Position numbers and translations under genes: made by a program. Positions 26,814-37,261 of a stretch of 64,000 nucleotides of DNA are shown here, piece by piece. The DNA is from Pseudomonas sp. Bout1 (GTDB lineage: Bacteria; Pseudomonadota; Gammaproteobacteria; Pseudomonadales; Pseudomonadaceae). The notes under the pieces were generated by a model. That model was not told the DNA's origin. It saw nothing but the letters and a program-made list of their open reading frames with translations, and did no database searches. The DNA lies in the NCBI RefSeq assembly GCF_034314165.1, contig NZ_JAVIWK010000001.1, positions 3,177,001 through 3,241,000 on the forward strand, in the 5' to 3' direction. How positions within the stretch are numbered: position 1 is the stretch's first letter; every line of letters begins with the position of its first letter.

Positions 26814-27767
26814 CTAGATTAGTGCGCGAAGGGGCGCTCCTTTGGCCCATGACTGAATATCTTCGATCATTTGCTGGTAGAACTGGCGGTAGTTCTGCTC
26901 GCTGACGTACCCCACATGAGGGGTGGCCAATACATTCGGCAACTGCCGGAACGCATGCCCGGCAGGCAATGGCTCCTGGGCGTACACATCCAGTGCAGCG
27001 CCCGCCAGCCGACCATTGGCCAAGGCGTCAATCAGGGCCGCCTCGTCGACAATCGGCCCACGTGCCGTATTCACCAGGTGCGCAGTAGGCTTCATCCAGC
27101 CCAGCGCCTCGGCGTCTACCAGCCCGCGGCTGCGGTCGCTGAGTACCAGGTGAATTGACAGCACATCCGCCTGCTCAAACAGCTCGCGCTTGCTGACCCA
27201 GGTCACGCCGGTTTCGGCGGCGCGTTCCGGCGTGAGGTTTTCGCTCCAGGCAATCACGCGCATGCCAAACACCTGGCCATATTTGGCGATTTTCTGGCCT
27301 ATGCTGCCCAGCCCGAGAATCCCCAGGGTCTTGCCATGCAGGTCGCCGCCCAGGCCCACCTGCCAACCACCGCTGCGCAGGGAATTGGCTTCGGCCAGCA
27401 GGTTGCGGGTAGAGGCCATGATCAGCGCCCAAGTCAGTTCCGGGGCCGCGTGCTTGTAACTGTCGGTGCCGCACACTTGAATGCCCAGCGCCTTGGCCGC
27501 GCAAATGTCGATGGCGGCGTTGCGCATGCCACCGGTCACCAGCAACTTCAGCTTGGGCAAGCCTTGCAGCAGTGCCTGGTCGAACGGGGTGCGCTCGCGC
27601 ATCACGCAGATCACCTCAAAACCCTGCAAACGCTGGATCAATGTAGCGGTGTCCGCCGGGTAATCGTGGAGGAAGTGCACCTGGCCGACCGACGCCAGGA
27701 CCGACCAGTCCACCACGCCACTGGCCACATTCTGCCAATCATCAATCACTGCGATCTGTACCGACAT
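26814..27767 (-). CDS. D-2-hydroxyacid dehydrogenase family protein
   Basis: A 317-residue NAD(P)-dependent dehydrogenase. The Rossmann site is LGLGSIGQ (about 150), the substrate-binding/catalytic Arg is in NTARGPIV, Glu in DVYAQEPLP and the catalytic His in ATPHVGYV, so all three active-site residues are present. Members act on phosphoglycerate, glyoxylate and related 2-oxo acids; the substrate here is not evident. ATG at 27767. Its stop is followed by the 106-base palindrome. The next gene upstream on the strand is 25 bases away, so the two may be co-transcribed. Confidence 0.88.
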   Translation of the reverse strand: MSVQIAVIDDWQNVASGVVDWSVLASVGQVHFLHDYPADTATLIQRLQGFEVICVMRERTPFDQALLQGLPKLKLLVTGGMRNAAIDICAAKALGIQVCGTDSYKHAAPELTWALIMASTRNLLAEANSLRSGGWQVGLGGDLHGKTLGILGLGSIGQKIAKYGQVFGMRVIAWSENLTPERAAETGVTWVSKRELFEQADVLSIHLVLSDRSRGLVDAEALGWMKPTAHLVNTARGPIVDEAALIDALANGRLAGAALDVYAQEPLPAGHAFRQLPNVLATPHVGYVSEQNYRQFYQQMIEDIQSWAKGAPLRALI

Positions 27768-27792
27768 GCACGCGTGCCTCGTAAAGGTTGGA

Positions 27793-28806
27793 TTAAAGGG
27801 CGTTCAGCCCTTGCAACAGCGCCTTGTGAAACTGTGCCGGTTCTTCCATTTGTGGCGCATGGCCCAGGCCCGGGAACTCCACCAGGGTTGCATGGGGGAT
27901 CAGCTTGGCCACTTGCTTGCCCAGCACCGCGTAGTTGCCTATTTTCGCCTTGACCGCAGGCGGTGCCAGGTCTTTGCCTATTGCGGTGGTGTCGGCCGTG
28001 CCGATCAGCAGCAGGGTGGGCATTTGCAGGTCCTTGAACTCGTAGTACACCGGCTGGGTGAAGATCATGTCGTAAATCAACGCCGAGTTCCACGCCACCT
28101 GGGTGTGGCCGGGGCCTTTATTCATACCGGCGAGCATATCCACCCAGCGCTCGTACTCAGGCTTCCAGCGGCCAACGTAGTAAGTGTCGAGTTCGTACTT
28201 GCGGATGCCTTCAGCGGTCAGTTTCAGTTCGCGCTCGTACCATTGGTCAACGCTGCGATAAGGCACGCCGATGGCCTTCCAGTCTTCCAGGCCGATGGGG
28301 TTCACCAGTGCCAGCTGTTCGGTCTGCGCGGGATACAGCAGGGCATAGCGCGTGGCGAGCATGCCGCCGGTGGAGTGGCCGAGGAGGGTGGCCTTTTGGA
28401 TGCCGAGTTTTTCCAGCAGTTGGTGGGTATTGATCGCCAGTTGCTGGAAGCTGTACTGGTAATTGTCCGGCTTGCTGGAGGTGCAAAACCCGATCTGGTC
28501 GGGGGCGATCACCCGGTAGCCAGCGTCGCTCAGGGCCTTGATCGAACCCTCCCAGGTGGCGCCGCAGAAGTTCTTGCCGTGCATCAACACGATACTGCGC
28601 CCGTTGGCTTTGCCTTTGGGCGGCACGTCCATGTAGCCCATTTGCAGGGATTTACCCTGGGACTGGAAGGTGAAGTGCTCCACCGGGTAAGGGTATTTGA
28701 AGCCTTGCAGTTCTGGGCCGTAGGTCGGGCCCTCAGTGGCGGCGAAGGCGGGAAGGGCGCTGCCGAGCAGCAGGCCGGCGACGCAGAATGAGCGGATTTT
28801 GGACAT
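27793..28806 (-). CDS. exported alpha/beta hydrolase
   Basis: A 337-residue alpha/beta-fold hydrolase. The start at 28806 (MSKIRSFCVAGLLLGSALP) gives a clear Sec signal peptide cleaved near AFAA, so a periplasmic location is expected. The oxyanion segment is VLMHGKNFCG, the nucleophile Ser is in GHSTGGM, and the His is in GLGHAPQMEEP, with Asp in GTADTT. Resembles the haloalkane-dehalogenase/epoxide-hydrolase-like group, but the substrate is unknown. The upstream extension of the open frame lacks a signal peptide and is rejected. Confidence 0.88.
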   Translation of the reverse strand: MSKIRSFCVAGLLLGSALPAFAATEGPTYGPELQGFKYPYPVEHFTFQSQGKSLQMGYMDVPPKGKANGRSIVLMHGKNFCGATWEGSIKALSDAGYRVIAPDQIGFCTSSKPDNYQYSFQQLAINTHQLLEKLGIQKATLLGHSTGGMLATRYALLYPAQTEQLALVNPIGLEDWKAIGVPYRSVDQWYERELKLTAEGIRKYELDTYYVGRWKPEYERWVDMLAGMNKGPGHTQVAWNSALIYDMIFTQPVYYEFKDLQMPTLLLIGTADTTAIGKDLAPPAVKAKIGNYAVLGKQVAKLIPHATLVEFPGLGHAPQMEEPAQFHKALLQGLNAL

Positions 28807-28861
28807 GGGGTAGGCTCCGGGAACAGTGCCCGGATGCTGTGGCGAGGGGATTAACGGGAGA

Positions 28862-29293
28862 TTAAATCCAGCGCAGGGTAAGCATGACCAACACCCCGTA
28901 GCGCGCACCTTTGGCCAGGGACACCAGCAACAGAAAGCGCCAGAAAGGCTCGCGCATCACGCCAGCCACCAAGGTCAGCGGATCACCAATGATCGGCACC
29001 CAACTGAGCAACAGCGACCAATGCCCCCAGCGTTGATAGTGAAGGCGGGCCTTCTCCAGATGCTTCTGGCTGACCGGAAACCAGCGCCGGTCCTTGAAAC
29101 GCTCAACCGAACGCCCCAGTAGCCAGTTGACCACCGAGCCCACGACGTTGCCAACGGTTGCAACCGTGAGCAGCAGCCACAGGCTGTAATGCCCGCTGAT
29201 CAACAACCCCACCAGCACCGCTTCCGATTGCATCGGCAACAGCGTGGCGGCGCCGAAGGCGGCGAAAAACAGCCCGAGGTAACCGGCGAGCAT
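28862..29293 (-). CDS. YqaA-like SNARE-associated/VTT-domain membrane protein
   Basis: A 143-residue inner-membrane protein of the DedA/VTT superfamily, close in length and layout to E. coli YqaA. It has about four hydrophobic segments and the signature GNVVGSVVNWLLGR (about 49-62), followed by the RWGHWSLLLSWVPIIGDPLTL stretch with the conserved Pro/Gly. VTT proteins are linked to lipid scrambling and envelope homeostasis; YqaA itself is uncharacterised. ATG at 29293 lies four bases from the DUF411 stop, so the two form a pair. Confidence 0.85.
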   Translation of the reverse strand: MLAGYLGLFFAAFGAATLLPMQSEAVLVGLLISGHYSLWLLLTVATVGNVVGSVVNWLLGRSVERFKDRRWFPVSQKHLEKARLHYQRWGHWSLLLSWVPIIGDPLTLVAGVMREPFWRFLLLVSLAKGARYGVLVMLTLRWI

Positions 29294-29296
29294 CAA

Positions 29297-29743
29297 TCAG
29301 CGTGCCGGGTAGTCGGCCACCACCACCTCTTTGCCTTCACGGGTCAGGCCGATCACCTGATAGGCATCGCTGCTGCCGTCCATCTCCATGCCCGGCGAGC
29401 CGAGCGGCATGCCCGGCGCCGCAATGCCCAGCAAGTCGTCGCGTTTTCGCAGGGCCAGCACCTGGTCGGCCGGTACATGGCCTTCGACGAACTTGCCGTC
29501 GATCACGCCGGTATGGCAAGACGCCAGGCGCGGCGCCACGCCCAGGCGCTGCTTGACCTCGCTCATGTTGGGTTCCACATGGTCGTTGACCTTGAACCCG
29601 TTGCTTTCCAGGTGGGCAATCCACTTCTTGCAGCAACCACAGTTGGCATCGCGGTGCACATCAATCGGGATCAGCTCGGCGGCCTGGGCCAGGGTGCTCA
29701 TGAGCAGGGCCGACAGCGCGGCCAGTCGCAGGGTGGTTTTCAT
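29297..29743 (-). CDS. DUF411 exported metal-linked protein
   Basis: A 148-residue protein with a signal peptide ending near AQA, then DVHRDANCGCCKKW (a CxCC cluster) and the central CHTGVIDG, both typical of DUF411, which is common near copper resistance and heavy-metal genes. A periplasmic copper-binding role is a family-based guess. Three ATGs in a row (29749, 29746, 29743) are possible; the last has the best distance to GACGAG. Followed at once by the YqaA-like gene. Confidence 0.83.
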   Translation of the reverse strand: MKTTLRLAALSALLMSTLAQAAELIPIDVHRDANCGCCKKWIAHLESNGFKVNDHVEPNMSEVKQRLGVAPRLASCHTGVIDGKFVEGHVPADQVLALRKRDDLLGIAAPGMPLGSPGMEMDGSSDAYQVIGLTREGKEVVVADYPAR

Positions 29744-29830
29744 CATCATCTCGTCAGATAAAGGGCAACAGCCGGGCATTCTCCCTCCTTTTTACACGAG
29801 GGTTTCCCGGGAGTGTTACGAGGTTTTACG

Positions 29831-29870
29831 AAAAACCGACAGCGCCAGAATAACGGCCTGGAGCTGTCGG
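29831..29870 (-). terminator. rho-independent terminator of the SRPBCC gene
   Basis: On the minus strand CCGACAGC pairs with GCTGTCGG, with an inner CCAG/CTGG stem, followed by TTTTT (29835-29831). It lies 27 bases after the SRPBCC stop. Confidence 0.75.
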
Positions 29871-29897
29871 AAAACTGAGGGGCAGATGACGGTTTTG

Positions 29898-30353
29898 TCA
29901 GGCAGGCGGGGATTCCAGGCGCTGCTTGAGCTGGTCGAGAGCCTGGTTGGACAGCTCGATCATGCGCTCATGCAGGGTGGTCAGTTGCAGTTCGGTTTCA
30001 TAGGTCAGGATGCGTTTGAACAGGGTGCCAGAACCTTTGGCCTGCAGCAGATAGTGGATACAGCCGTCGACGGCCAGCGAAGTGAACGCGGTCTTGAACT
30101 CCCTCGGCCGCAGCGCAACCTGCACCCGATAGCTCATGGGAACACGCACACCCAGCAGGTCGATGGTTTCGGTAAAACGGTGGCCGCTGGGTAATGAGCC
30201 GGTGATGCCGGTGTCGGCGCCCAGGGATGTCGGATGCCATTCATGCCAGCGATCCGGTTGGGTGACGTAATCGTAAACGGACTCGATCGAGGCCTGGATA
30301 TAGCGTTCCTGACAAATGTGTTGAGTGCGGATCGGGTGCTCAACTGCGTGCAT
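29898..30353 (-). CDS. SRPBCC (START-like) family protein
   Basis: A 151-residue polyketide-cyclase/START-fold protein (IQASIESVYDYVTQPDRWHEWHP at about 17-39, typical first strand and helix of SRPBCC). It binds a hydrophobic ligand in related proteins; no catalytic residue can be named. No signal peptide. GGAGGTGTGTC lies directly before the ATG at 30353; the longer upstream open frame has unrelated composition and is not coding. Single gene with its own terminator. Confidence 0.83.
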   Translation of the reverse strand: MHAVEHPIRTQHICQERYIQASIESVYDYVTQPDRWHEWHPTSLGADTGITGSLPSGHRFTETIDLLGVRVPMSYRVQVALRPREFKTAFTSLAVDGCIHYLLQAKGSGTLFKRILTYETELQLTTLHERMIELSNQALDQLKQRLESPPA

Positions 30354-30397
30354 GACACACCTCCTGTGTGGCGGGACTAAGCACAACGAACTGTCAG

Positions 30398-30441
30398 AAT
30401 AGCCGGGCTCCCGCGCATTGCACGGGAGCGTCCGGGCTATT
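30398..30441 (-). terminator. hairpin after the chemoreceptor gene
   Basis: Outer stem AATAGCC/GGCTATT and inner stem GCTCCCG/CGGGAGC directly after the chemoreceptor stop. On the minus strand the hairpin is preceded by seven A and followed by a weak TATT only, so termination is plausible but not textbook. Confidence 0.5.
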
Positions 30442-30445
30442 TTTT

Positions 30446-32440
30446 TCAACGCACCTTGAAGCGGCCCATCAAAGCAATTACCCGGCCATTCGCATCCAGC
30501 AGGCTCTGGGTGTTGTGTTCTGTGGCGTGGCCGCTTTGCACCAGCTCTTCGACCATGTGACGGATGTGCACCATGCTGCGGTTGATTTCCTCGGTCACTG
30601 CGCTTTGCTGTTCGGCGGCGGTGGCGATCTGGGTGCTGAGGTTGTTGATGTGGCTGACGGAGCCGGCCATTTCGTCCAACCCGGTGTTCACCCGGGCCGT
30701 GGCATCGGCCGCAGACTGGCAACTGGCTTGAGTGGCTTCCATGGCCGTCACCGAGGAACTCACGCCGGTGGTCAGTCGCGCGAGCATTTCGTTGATCTGC
30801 GAGGTGCTGGCCTGAGTACGGGCGGCGAGGGCGCGCACTTCGTCGGCCACCACCGCAAAACCCCGACCCTGTTCGCCGGCCCGGGCGGCTTCGATGGCCG
30901 CATTGAGCGCCAGCAGGTTGGTCTGGCCGGCGATGGCACCGATCACCCCGAGGGTTTCGGTGATGCGCGCGGCGTCCTGGCGCATGTTTTCCACGGTGTG
31001 GGTGGCGCTGGAGACTTCACCGATCAACGCGCTGACGCTGCGGGAAGCTTCGCCCACCACCACTCGCGAACGGTCAGCGTGCTCGTTGGCACGCTGGGTG
31101 AACGCGGCGGTTTCGGCGGCGTTTTCCGCGACGGTGTCGGCGGTGGAACTCATCTCGGTGATGGCGGTTACGGTCTGGTCGGTTTCCGAGGCGTGGCGCA
31201 CCAGAATCTGGTTGGTCTGGGCCGATGTTTGCTGCAACTGTGCCAGGCTTGACGACATGGCGCCGGTGGCCAGGGTCACTTCACCGATCATGTTTTGCAG
31301 GTAGACGATAAAGCGGTTGACTGAATGGCCAATCGCGCCCAGCTCATCCTCGGCGCGGATGGTGATGCGCCGGGTCAGGTCGGCGTCGCCGTTGGACAGC
31401 GCGTCGATATTGGTCTTCAGCGCGGTCATCCGGTGTACCAACTGGCGGATGGCATACACCTGCAACAGCACCAACAGCAAAATCATCGGGATTTGCAGCA
31501 TCGCCAGCGTGCCGAGCACGTCATCGCGCTGGGCGGTGATCAGCGAGGTCGGCAGCGCGGTCGCGAGGAACCACGGCGTGCCTTCGATCGGGCGCATGAA
31601 GAAGGTGCTGGCCACGCCCTGGTTGTCGAACTCACTGCGTTGCAGGCTTTGGTCGCGATGGGCCAGCCCGGCGCTGACCTGGGCGGCAAAGGCCGACGTG
31701 CCGGCCAGCTCGCTGATGTTCTTCAACACAATCGGGCCGCTGATGCGGGTGCTGTTGCTGATGATCTTGCCGTCGCCTTCGACGATCAGCATTTGCCCGC
31801 CAAGGTCTTTTTCCTTGCTGGCCACCAGGTCGTTGAAGAAACCCAGGGTCACGTCGATGGTGGCGACGCCGTAGGCCGCGCCGTCGCGCTGGATCGCCAT
31901 GGCGCAGTTGGTGCGTGGCTCCTGGCTGGCGTCGTCCTTGTAGGCGGCGGCCCAGGCGCATTGGCCGCGGGGCGAGGCGAGGCCGCCCTTGTACCAGCTC
32001 TGGTCGTAGTAGTTGGGGGCTGCGTCACTGTTCCAGAAGGTATTCACTGCCAGCTTGCCCGAGGCATCGCGGTGCCAGAAGGTGCTGTGCTTGTTACGCC
32101 CCGGTGTGCGCTGGTTGGGCAGCGGCCAGATGCCGCCGCCGAACACTTTCAGTTCGCCGTACTGGTCCACCAGGCCTGGCAGCACCTTGTCGATGGCGTC
32201 GCTGTCGAGCAGGGGAATGGTTTGGGTGATGCTGCGTTGCTGGGCCTGCACCTTGTTCAGTTCGCCCTGGATCTGCCCGGCGACTTCGGCAATGCGATTG
32301 AGCACCACCTGCTCCTCGGTATGGCGCAGTGTGGGCGCCACCAACTGTCCGATGCCCACGACCGTCAAGACGAATAACAACAGGACGAACAGCACCAGAA
32401 ACACGGTGTAACGGGCTTGGATAGAGCGCAATGAGGGCAT
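30446..32440 (-). CDS. dCache-type methyl-accepting chemotaxis protein
   Basis: A 664-residue chemoreceptor. TM1 spans about 11-33; the periplasmic double-Cache domain about 35-300 contains WYKGGLAS and [15 protein letters not shown], the latter typical of dCache_1; TM2 lies at about 310-335; HAMP follows; the cytoplasmic signalling tip is [20 protein letters not shown]. There is no C-terminal CheR-binding pentapeptide. The ligand cannot be read from sequence; dCache receptors of Pseudomonas sense amino acids, polyamines, organic acids or purines. The ATG at 32440 has AAGGACGA upstream. Stands alone. Confidence 0.94.
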   Translation of the reverse strand: MPSLRSIQARYTVFLVLFVLLLFVLTVVGIGQLVAPTLRHTEEQVVLNRIAEVAGQIQGELNKVQAQQRSITQTIPLLDSDAIDKVLPGLVDQYGELKVFGGGIWPLPNQRTPGRNKHSTFWHRDASGKLAVNTFWNSDAAPNYYDQSWYKGGLASPRGQCAWAAAYKDDASQEPRTNCAMAIQRDGAAYGVATIDVTLGFFNDLVASKEKDLGGQMLIVEGDGKIISNSTRISGPIVLKNISELAGTSAFAAQVSAGLAHRDQSLQRSEFDNQGVASTFFMRPIEGTPWFLATALPTSLITAQRDDVLGTLAMLQIPMILLLVLLQVYAIRQLVHRMTALKTNIDALSNGDADLTRRITIRAEDELGAIGHSVNRFIVYLQNMIGEVTLATGAMSSSLAQLQQTSAQTNQILVRHASETDQTVTAITEMSSTADTVAENAAETAAFTQRANEHADRSRVVVGEASRSVSALIGEVSSATHTVENMRQDAARITETLGVIGAIAGQTNLLALNAAIEAARAGEQGRGFAVVADEVRALAARTQASTSQINEMLARLTTGVSSSVTAMEATQASCQSAADATARVNTGLDEMAGSVSHINNLSTQIATAAEQQSAVTEEINRSMVHIRHMVEELVQSGHATEHNTQSLLDANGRVIALMGRFKVR

Positions 32441-32555
32441 GGGGTCGTCCTTACGAAGCGTTTATTATCGACGCGGCTTTGTTAGAGCTTCGACGGGCTA
32501 TCGGCTTGGGAAGGACGAGCTTTAGGTACCATGGTGCAAGAAGTTGTGGGTGCGC

Positions 32556-33551
<996 letters not shown>

Positions 33552-33631
33552 GGGTCCAGCTCCTGTATGGGGAAGAGGTCCATTGTTATCCTCGACGAAA
33601 CCTGGATAAACCGGCTAAAACCACTATCACT

Positions 33632-33651
33632 ATTATGAAATTCTAAATAAT
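33632..33651. promoter_or_regulatory. possible LysR-family operator
   Basis: ATTAT, ten bases, ATAAT: an AT-rich dyad in the divergent region between the aldo/keto reductase and LysR genes, 20 bases before the LysR start. It approximates a T-N11-A LysR box. Suggestive only. Confidence 0.3.
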
Positions 33652-33670
33652 CCATCAAGGAAGCCGGCCT

Positions 33671-34588
33671 GTGGACCGTTTTAACGCCATGCGTGTGTTC
33701 GTGCGGATCGTCGAACTGGGCGGTTTTGCCAAAGCGGCCGACAGCCTGCAACTGCCGCGTGCCTCGGTAACGATCCTGATCAAGCAGTTGGAGGCGCACC
33801 TGGGCGTGCAGTTGTTACAGCGCACCACGCGCCAGGTCAGCCCGACCCTGGACGGTTCGGCCTACTATCAGCGCTGCGTGAGACTGTTGGCCGACCTTGA
33901 AGAAACCGAGGCGGTGTTCTCCACCAGCCGACGCAACCCGCGCGGCACGTTGCGTATTGATATGCCGTCGGGCATCGGGCGTTTCCTGGTGATCCCGGCG
34001 CTGCCTGAGTTCACCATGCGCTACCCGCAGATCGACCTGGAAATCGGCCTCAACGACCGCCCGGTGGACCTGATCCGTGAAGGTGTGGATTGCGTGTTGC
34101 GCGGTGGCCTGGCGCTGGACGAGTCACTGGTGGCCAGGCCGCTGGCGTTGATGGATCAGGTGACCTGCGCCAGCCCCGGTTACCTGCAGCAGTTCGGCAT
34201 GCCGTCGACGCTGGATGACCTGGCCGGCCATCAAGTGGTCGAATATTTCTCCAGCACCAGCGGTAAACGGTATGGCCTGGAATTCCAGATCGGCAAGGAC
34301 ATACGGTTGGTCGACCTGCCCAAGCAAGTGGCGGTCAATAGCGCGGACGGTTACCTGGCGGCCTGTGAAGCGGGTTATGGGTTGGTGCAAACGCCTTACT
34401 ACCACGCTGTTCGCCAACTGGACGCGGGAACACTGGTGGAGGTGCTGGCAGACCTGCGACCGCCCGGGTTGCCACTGACCGCGCTGTACCCGCCACACCG
34501 CCAGCTGTCGCAACGGGTGCGGGTATTTGTCGATTGGCTGGTGGAGCTTTGCGCCCGGCCGGGCAACGGGTTGCAGCGTCAGCCCTGA
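33671..34588 (+). CDS. LysR-family transcriptional regulator
   Basis: A 305-residue LTTR: N-terminal winged helix-turn-helix (about 3-62; FAKAADSLQLPRASVTILIKQLE), then a type 2 periplasmic-binding-like effector domain. The GTG at 33671 is supported by AAGGAAG upstream and by MDRFNAMRVFVR, the normal start of this subgroup (CrgA/YhjC-like). It is divergent from the aldo/keto reductase, its likely target, and its end overlaps the AraC gene end by ten bases, tail to tail. Confidence 0.92.
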   Translation: MDRFNAMRVFVRIVELGGFAKAADSLQLPRASVTILIKQLEAHLGVQLLQRTTRQVSPTLDGSAYYQRCVRLLADLEETEAVFSTSRRNPRGTLRIDMPSGIGRFLVIPALPEFTMRYPQIDLEIGLNDRPVDLIREGVDCVLRGGLALDESLVARPLALMDQVTCASPGYLQQFGMPSTLDDLAGHQVVEYFSSTSGKRYGLEFQIGKDIRLVDLPKQVAVNSADGYLAACEAGYGLVQTPYYHAVRQLDAGTLVEVLADLRPPGLPLTALYPPHRQLSQRVRVFVDWLVELCARPGNGLQRQP

Positions 34589-35484
34589 GCCTTGCGATAG
34601 GCACCGGGCTGAAAGCCGGTGACTTTATGGAACGCCCGGGTAAACGCCGCCACCGATTGATACCCCACGGCGAGGGATACCTCCGCTACCGTCTGGTCTT
34701 GCTTGAACAATTGGCAGGCGTGGCGCACGCGCATCATCAGCAGCACTTGCCCTGGCGACTGGCCGCACAGTTCATTAAAGCGCTTGAAGAACGCCGAACG
34801 CGACAAGCCGGTGCAGGCGGCCATGCTTTGCAGGGTCCAGGGATCTGCCGGGTGTGCGATCAGTTGTTCCAGCAGGTTGGCAAATGCCGGTTGCCGAGCC
34901 AGCGCTGCGAGGCCGCCGAGGTCGGCGTTGTCCAGCACCTGCTGGCGCAGCACATACAGAAACAGCAAATGGCACAGGCGCTCCAGCAGCGCGGGCGAGG
35001 GCGCCGGTGTGCGCTCGCACTCCTGCAGGATCAATTCGAACAGGTTGCGCGCAGCGTTCAGCGAAGGGTCGCCGGCTCGCAGAATGATCCAGGCGGGCAG
35101 GGTGTCGACAATCATCGCCGACAGCCCGGACTGGAAACGAAAGAACCCGCATACCAGGCCCACGCCGTCATTCGCCTGGTTGTCCAGGGGCAGCATCGGC
35201 TTGCGCGGGCATTCCTGGGCGCCGGCGGCGGTGGCGTCGCCGGACAGGCGATAGGCCAGGTCGCGCAGCAGGAACACCGCATCGCCATTGTTCAGTGCAT
35301 GGGGTGATGGATCGTCGTCAATGTGCAGCCAGCATTGCCCCTGCACCACCAGATGGAAACTCGCGCTGGCCAACCCGTGGGTGCTGGCGCGCCAGTCGCC
35401 ACAATACCGCCCGACGTGGAACAGGCTGGTGTTGAGTTCGAGGCTATCTAATAACCAATCGACAAGGGAACTGGACGAATTCAT
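34579..35484 (-). CDS. AraC-family regulator with N-terminal cupin
   Basis: A 301-residue regulator: cupin sensor domain (about 15-180) and C-terminal AraC double HTH (about 200-300) with SRSAFFKRFNELCGQSPGQ and the second helix set ending GFQPGAYRK. This matches the AraC cupin_6 subgroup. It is divergent from the AhpD-like gene, with a 102-base intergenic region, so it is the likely regulator of the 35587-40020 operon or of itself. The ATG at 35484 lacks a strong ribosome binding site. Confidence 0.9.
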   Translation of the reverse strand: MNSSSSLVDWLLDSLELNTSLFHVGRYCGDWRASTHGLASASFHLVVQGQCWLHIDDDPSPHALNNGDAVFLLRDLAYRLSGDATAAGAQECPRKPMLPLDNQANDGVGLVCGFFRFQSGLSAMIVDTLPAWIILRAGDPSLNAARNLFELILQECERTPAPSPALLERLCHLLFLYVLRQQVLDNADLGGLAALARQPAFANLLEQLIAHPADPWTLQSMAACTGLSRSAFFKRFNELCGQSPGQVLLMMRVRHACQLFKQDQTVAEVSLAVGYQSVAAFTRAFHKVTGFQPGAYRKAQG

Positions 35485-35586
35485 CTAACGGAAAGACTCT
35501 AGAGCAAGTAATCGCTACTTTAGACTATTGAGCGGATTTTTTATAACCAACAGACTGGGTACACGAATCCATGAGGAGACCACTCC

Positions 35587-36147
35587 ATGTCCCGCGTACC
35601 GATGCTAACCCTGCAAACCGCGCCTGAAGCGGCCAAGCCCTTTCTGGAAAATGCCCTGAAGGGTTCCGGGTTCATCCCCAACCTGTTGGCGGTGCTGGCC
35701 AATGCTCCGGCGGCACTGGAAACCTACATTACGGTGTCTGGCCTGAACGCCAAGGCTGACCTGAGCCTGGCCGACCGCGAAGTGGTGCAATTGATTGCGG
35801 CCACCAACCACGGTTGCGATTTCTGCGTCGCCGGGCACACTGCCGTAGCGCGCAACAAGGCCAAGCTGCCGGAAGACGTAATCGACGCCCTGCGCCAGCG
35901 CGGTGAATTGCCCAACGCGCGGTATGAGACACTCGCCGCGTTCACGCGCGAAGTGATCGCCACCCGGGGGGATGTCAGCGACGCCGGCTACACCGCGTTC
36001 CGAGAGGCCGGCTACACCGACGGTCACGCGCTGGAGGTTATCCTGGGCGTGAGCCTGGCCACCCTGTGCAACTTCGCCAACGTGTTTGCCCGCACCCCGT
36101 TGAACCCGGAGCTGGCGCAATACCGTTGGGAAAAACCGGCAAGCTGA
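35587..36147 (+). CDS. carboxymuconolactone decarboxylase/AhpD-like protein
   Basis: A 186-residue protein with the AhpD-core redox motif CDFCVAGHTAVA (about 79-90), a CxxC followed by a His, as in peroxidase-linked members rather than in true carboxymuconolactone decarboxylases. It probably has thiol-dependent peroxide or disulfide activity. GAGGAGACC precedes the ATG. First gene of an operon with a flavoprotein and an ABC importer, divergent from an AraC regulator. Confidence 0.88.
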   Translation: MSRVPMLTLQTAPEAAKPFLENALKGSGFIPNLLAVLANAPAALETYITVSGLNAKADLSLADREVVQLIAATNHGCDFCVAGHTAVARNKAKLPEDVIDALRQRGELPNARYETLAAFTREVIATRGDVSDAGYTAFREAGYTDGHALEVILGVSLATLCNFANVFARTPLNPELAQYRWEKPAS

Positions 36148-36199
36148 AGGCGCGCAAGCGTTCGCGATGGTCAACAGGCTGTAACAAGGAGAAACATGA

Positions 36200-37261
36200 A
36201 TGCTTGACCCAATCTTGAGCCGCTGGCTCGATGTTCAAGCGCAGGCCCTGGATGTGGGCAGTTGCGATCCACAGGAAGTGCTGCCACGGCTGGCAGAGGC
36301 CAATGTATTACGTATCGGTGTGCCCAAGGACCTCGGTGGCCTGGGCGGCGATGTGACCGGTGCGGTGGAAGCCATCGCTGACGTGGCCAGCCATTCCCTG
36401 GCCTCGGCGTTTGTGTGCTGGGGCCAACGTTCGTTTATCGAGTACCTGTTGCAAAGCCCCAACCAGCGTTTGCGCGAACAACTGCTGCCGGACTTGCTGA
36501 ATGGCAAGCTGGCCGGAGCGACTGGGCTGTCCAATGCGATGAAGTTTTTGTCGGGGATCGAGTCGCTGCAAATCAGCGCCGAGCCGACCGATGACGGCTG
36601 GAACCTCAATGGCCGCCTGCACTGGGTGACCAACCTGCGCAAGAACGGGTTTGTGGTGGCAGCCGCCATCGAGCATGTCGCGGGCGACGCGCCGTTTATT
36701 TTGGCGATTCCCGACTCTGTGAGCGGCCTGCAACGTTCCCGTGACCTGGAGCTGTTGGGCCTGCAATCGAGCAACACCGCGGCCCTGGGCTTTGAAGCGG
36801 TGGAACTGAGCCGCGACTGGCTGCTGCATGAGGATGCGCGCAAGTTCCTGCCGGCCGTACGTCCGGCGTTTCTCGGTTTGCAGTGCGGCATGTCCATCGG
36901 CCTCGCCCGGCGTTCGCTGGCCGAGGTGGCCAACCACCTGGGCTCCAGCCGCACCGTGTTACGTGAAGAGTTGGAAGTGTTGCGTATGTCGCTTGAACAG
37001 GCGGTGAACGACCTCAAGAAAGGCCTGCTGTCCGGGCGCTTCGGCACCGAACCGGTGCCGCTGTTTCGCTTGCGCATCGCACTGGCGGAAATCGCCGCCA
37101 GCGCGGTGCAGCTTGAACTGCAAGCGAGCGGCGGCAAGGCTTACCTGACCGCCCATGGCAGCGGCTTTGCGCGGCGCTGGCGCGAGTCGGCGTTTGTGCC
37201 CATCGTCACGCCGAGCCTGGTGCAGTTGCGCACCGAGCTGAACCGTCAGGCCAATCTATGA
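36200..37261 (+). CDS. acyl-CoA dehydrogenase-like flavoprotein
   Basis: A 353-residue member of the acyl-CoA dehydrogenase fold: N-terminal helical domain, middle domain (GATGLSNAMKFLSG) and C-terminal helices (FLGLQCGMSIGLARRSLAEV). It lacks an obvious catalytic-base Glu and, from its neighbours, is more likely a reduced-flavin-dependent monooxygenase of the DszC/SfnB type than a beta-oxidation enzyme. AAGGAG lies eight bases before ATG 36200; an ATG four bases earlier hits a stop at once. Its stop overlaps the ABC ATPase start by four bases. Confidence 0.78.
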   Translation: MLDPILSRWLDVQAQALDVGSCDPQEVLPRLAEANVLRIGVPKDLGGLGGDVTGAVEAIADVASHSLASAFVCWGQRSFIEYLLQSPNQRLREQLLPDLLNGKLAGATGLSNAMKFLSGIESLQISAEPTDDGWNLNGRLHWVTNLRKNGFVVAAAIEHVAGDAPFILAIPDSVSGLQRSRDLELLGLQSSNTAALGFEAVELSRDWLLHEDARKFLPAVRPAFLGLQCGMSIGLARRSLAEVANHLGSSRTVLREELEVLRMSLEQAVNDLKKGLLSGRFGTEPVPLFRLRIALAEIAASAVQLELQASGGKAYLTAHGSGFARRWRESAFVPIVTPSLVQLRTELNRQANL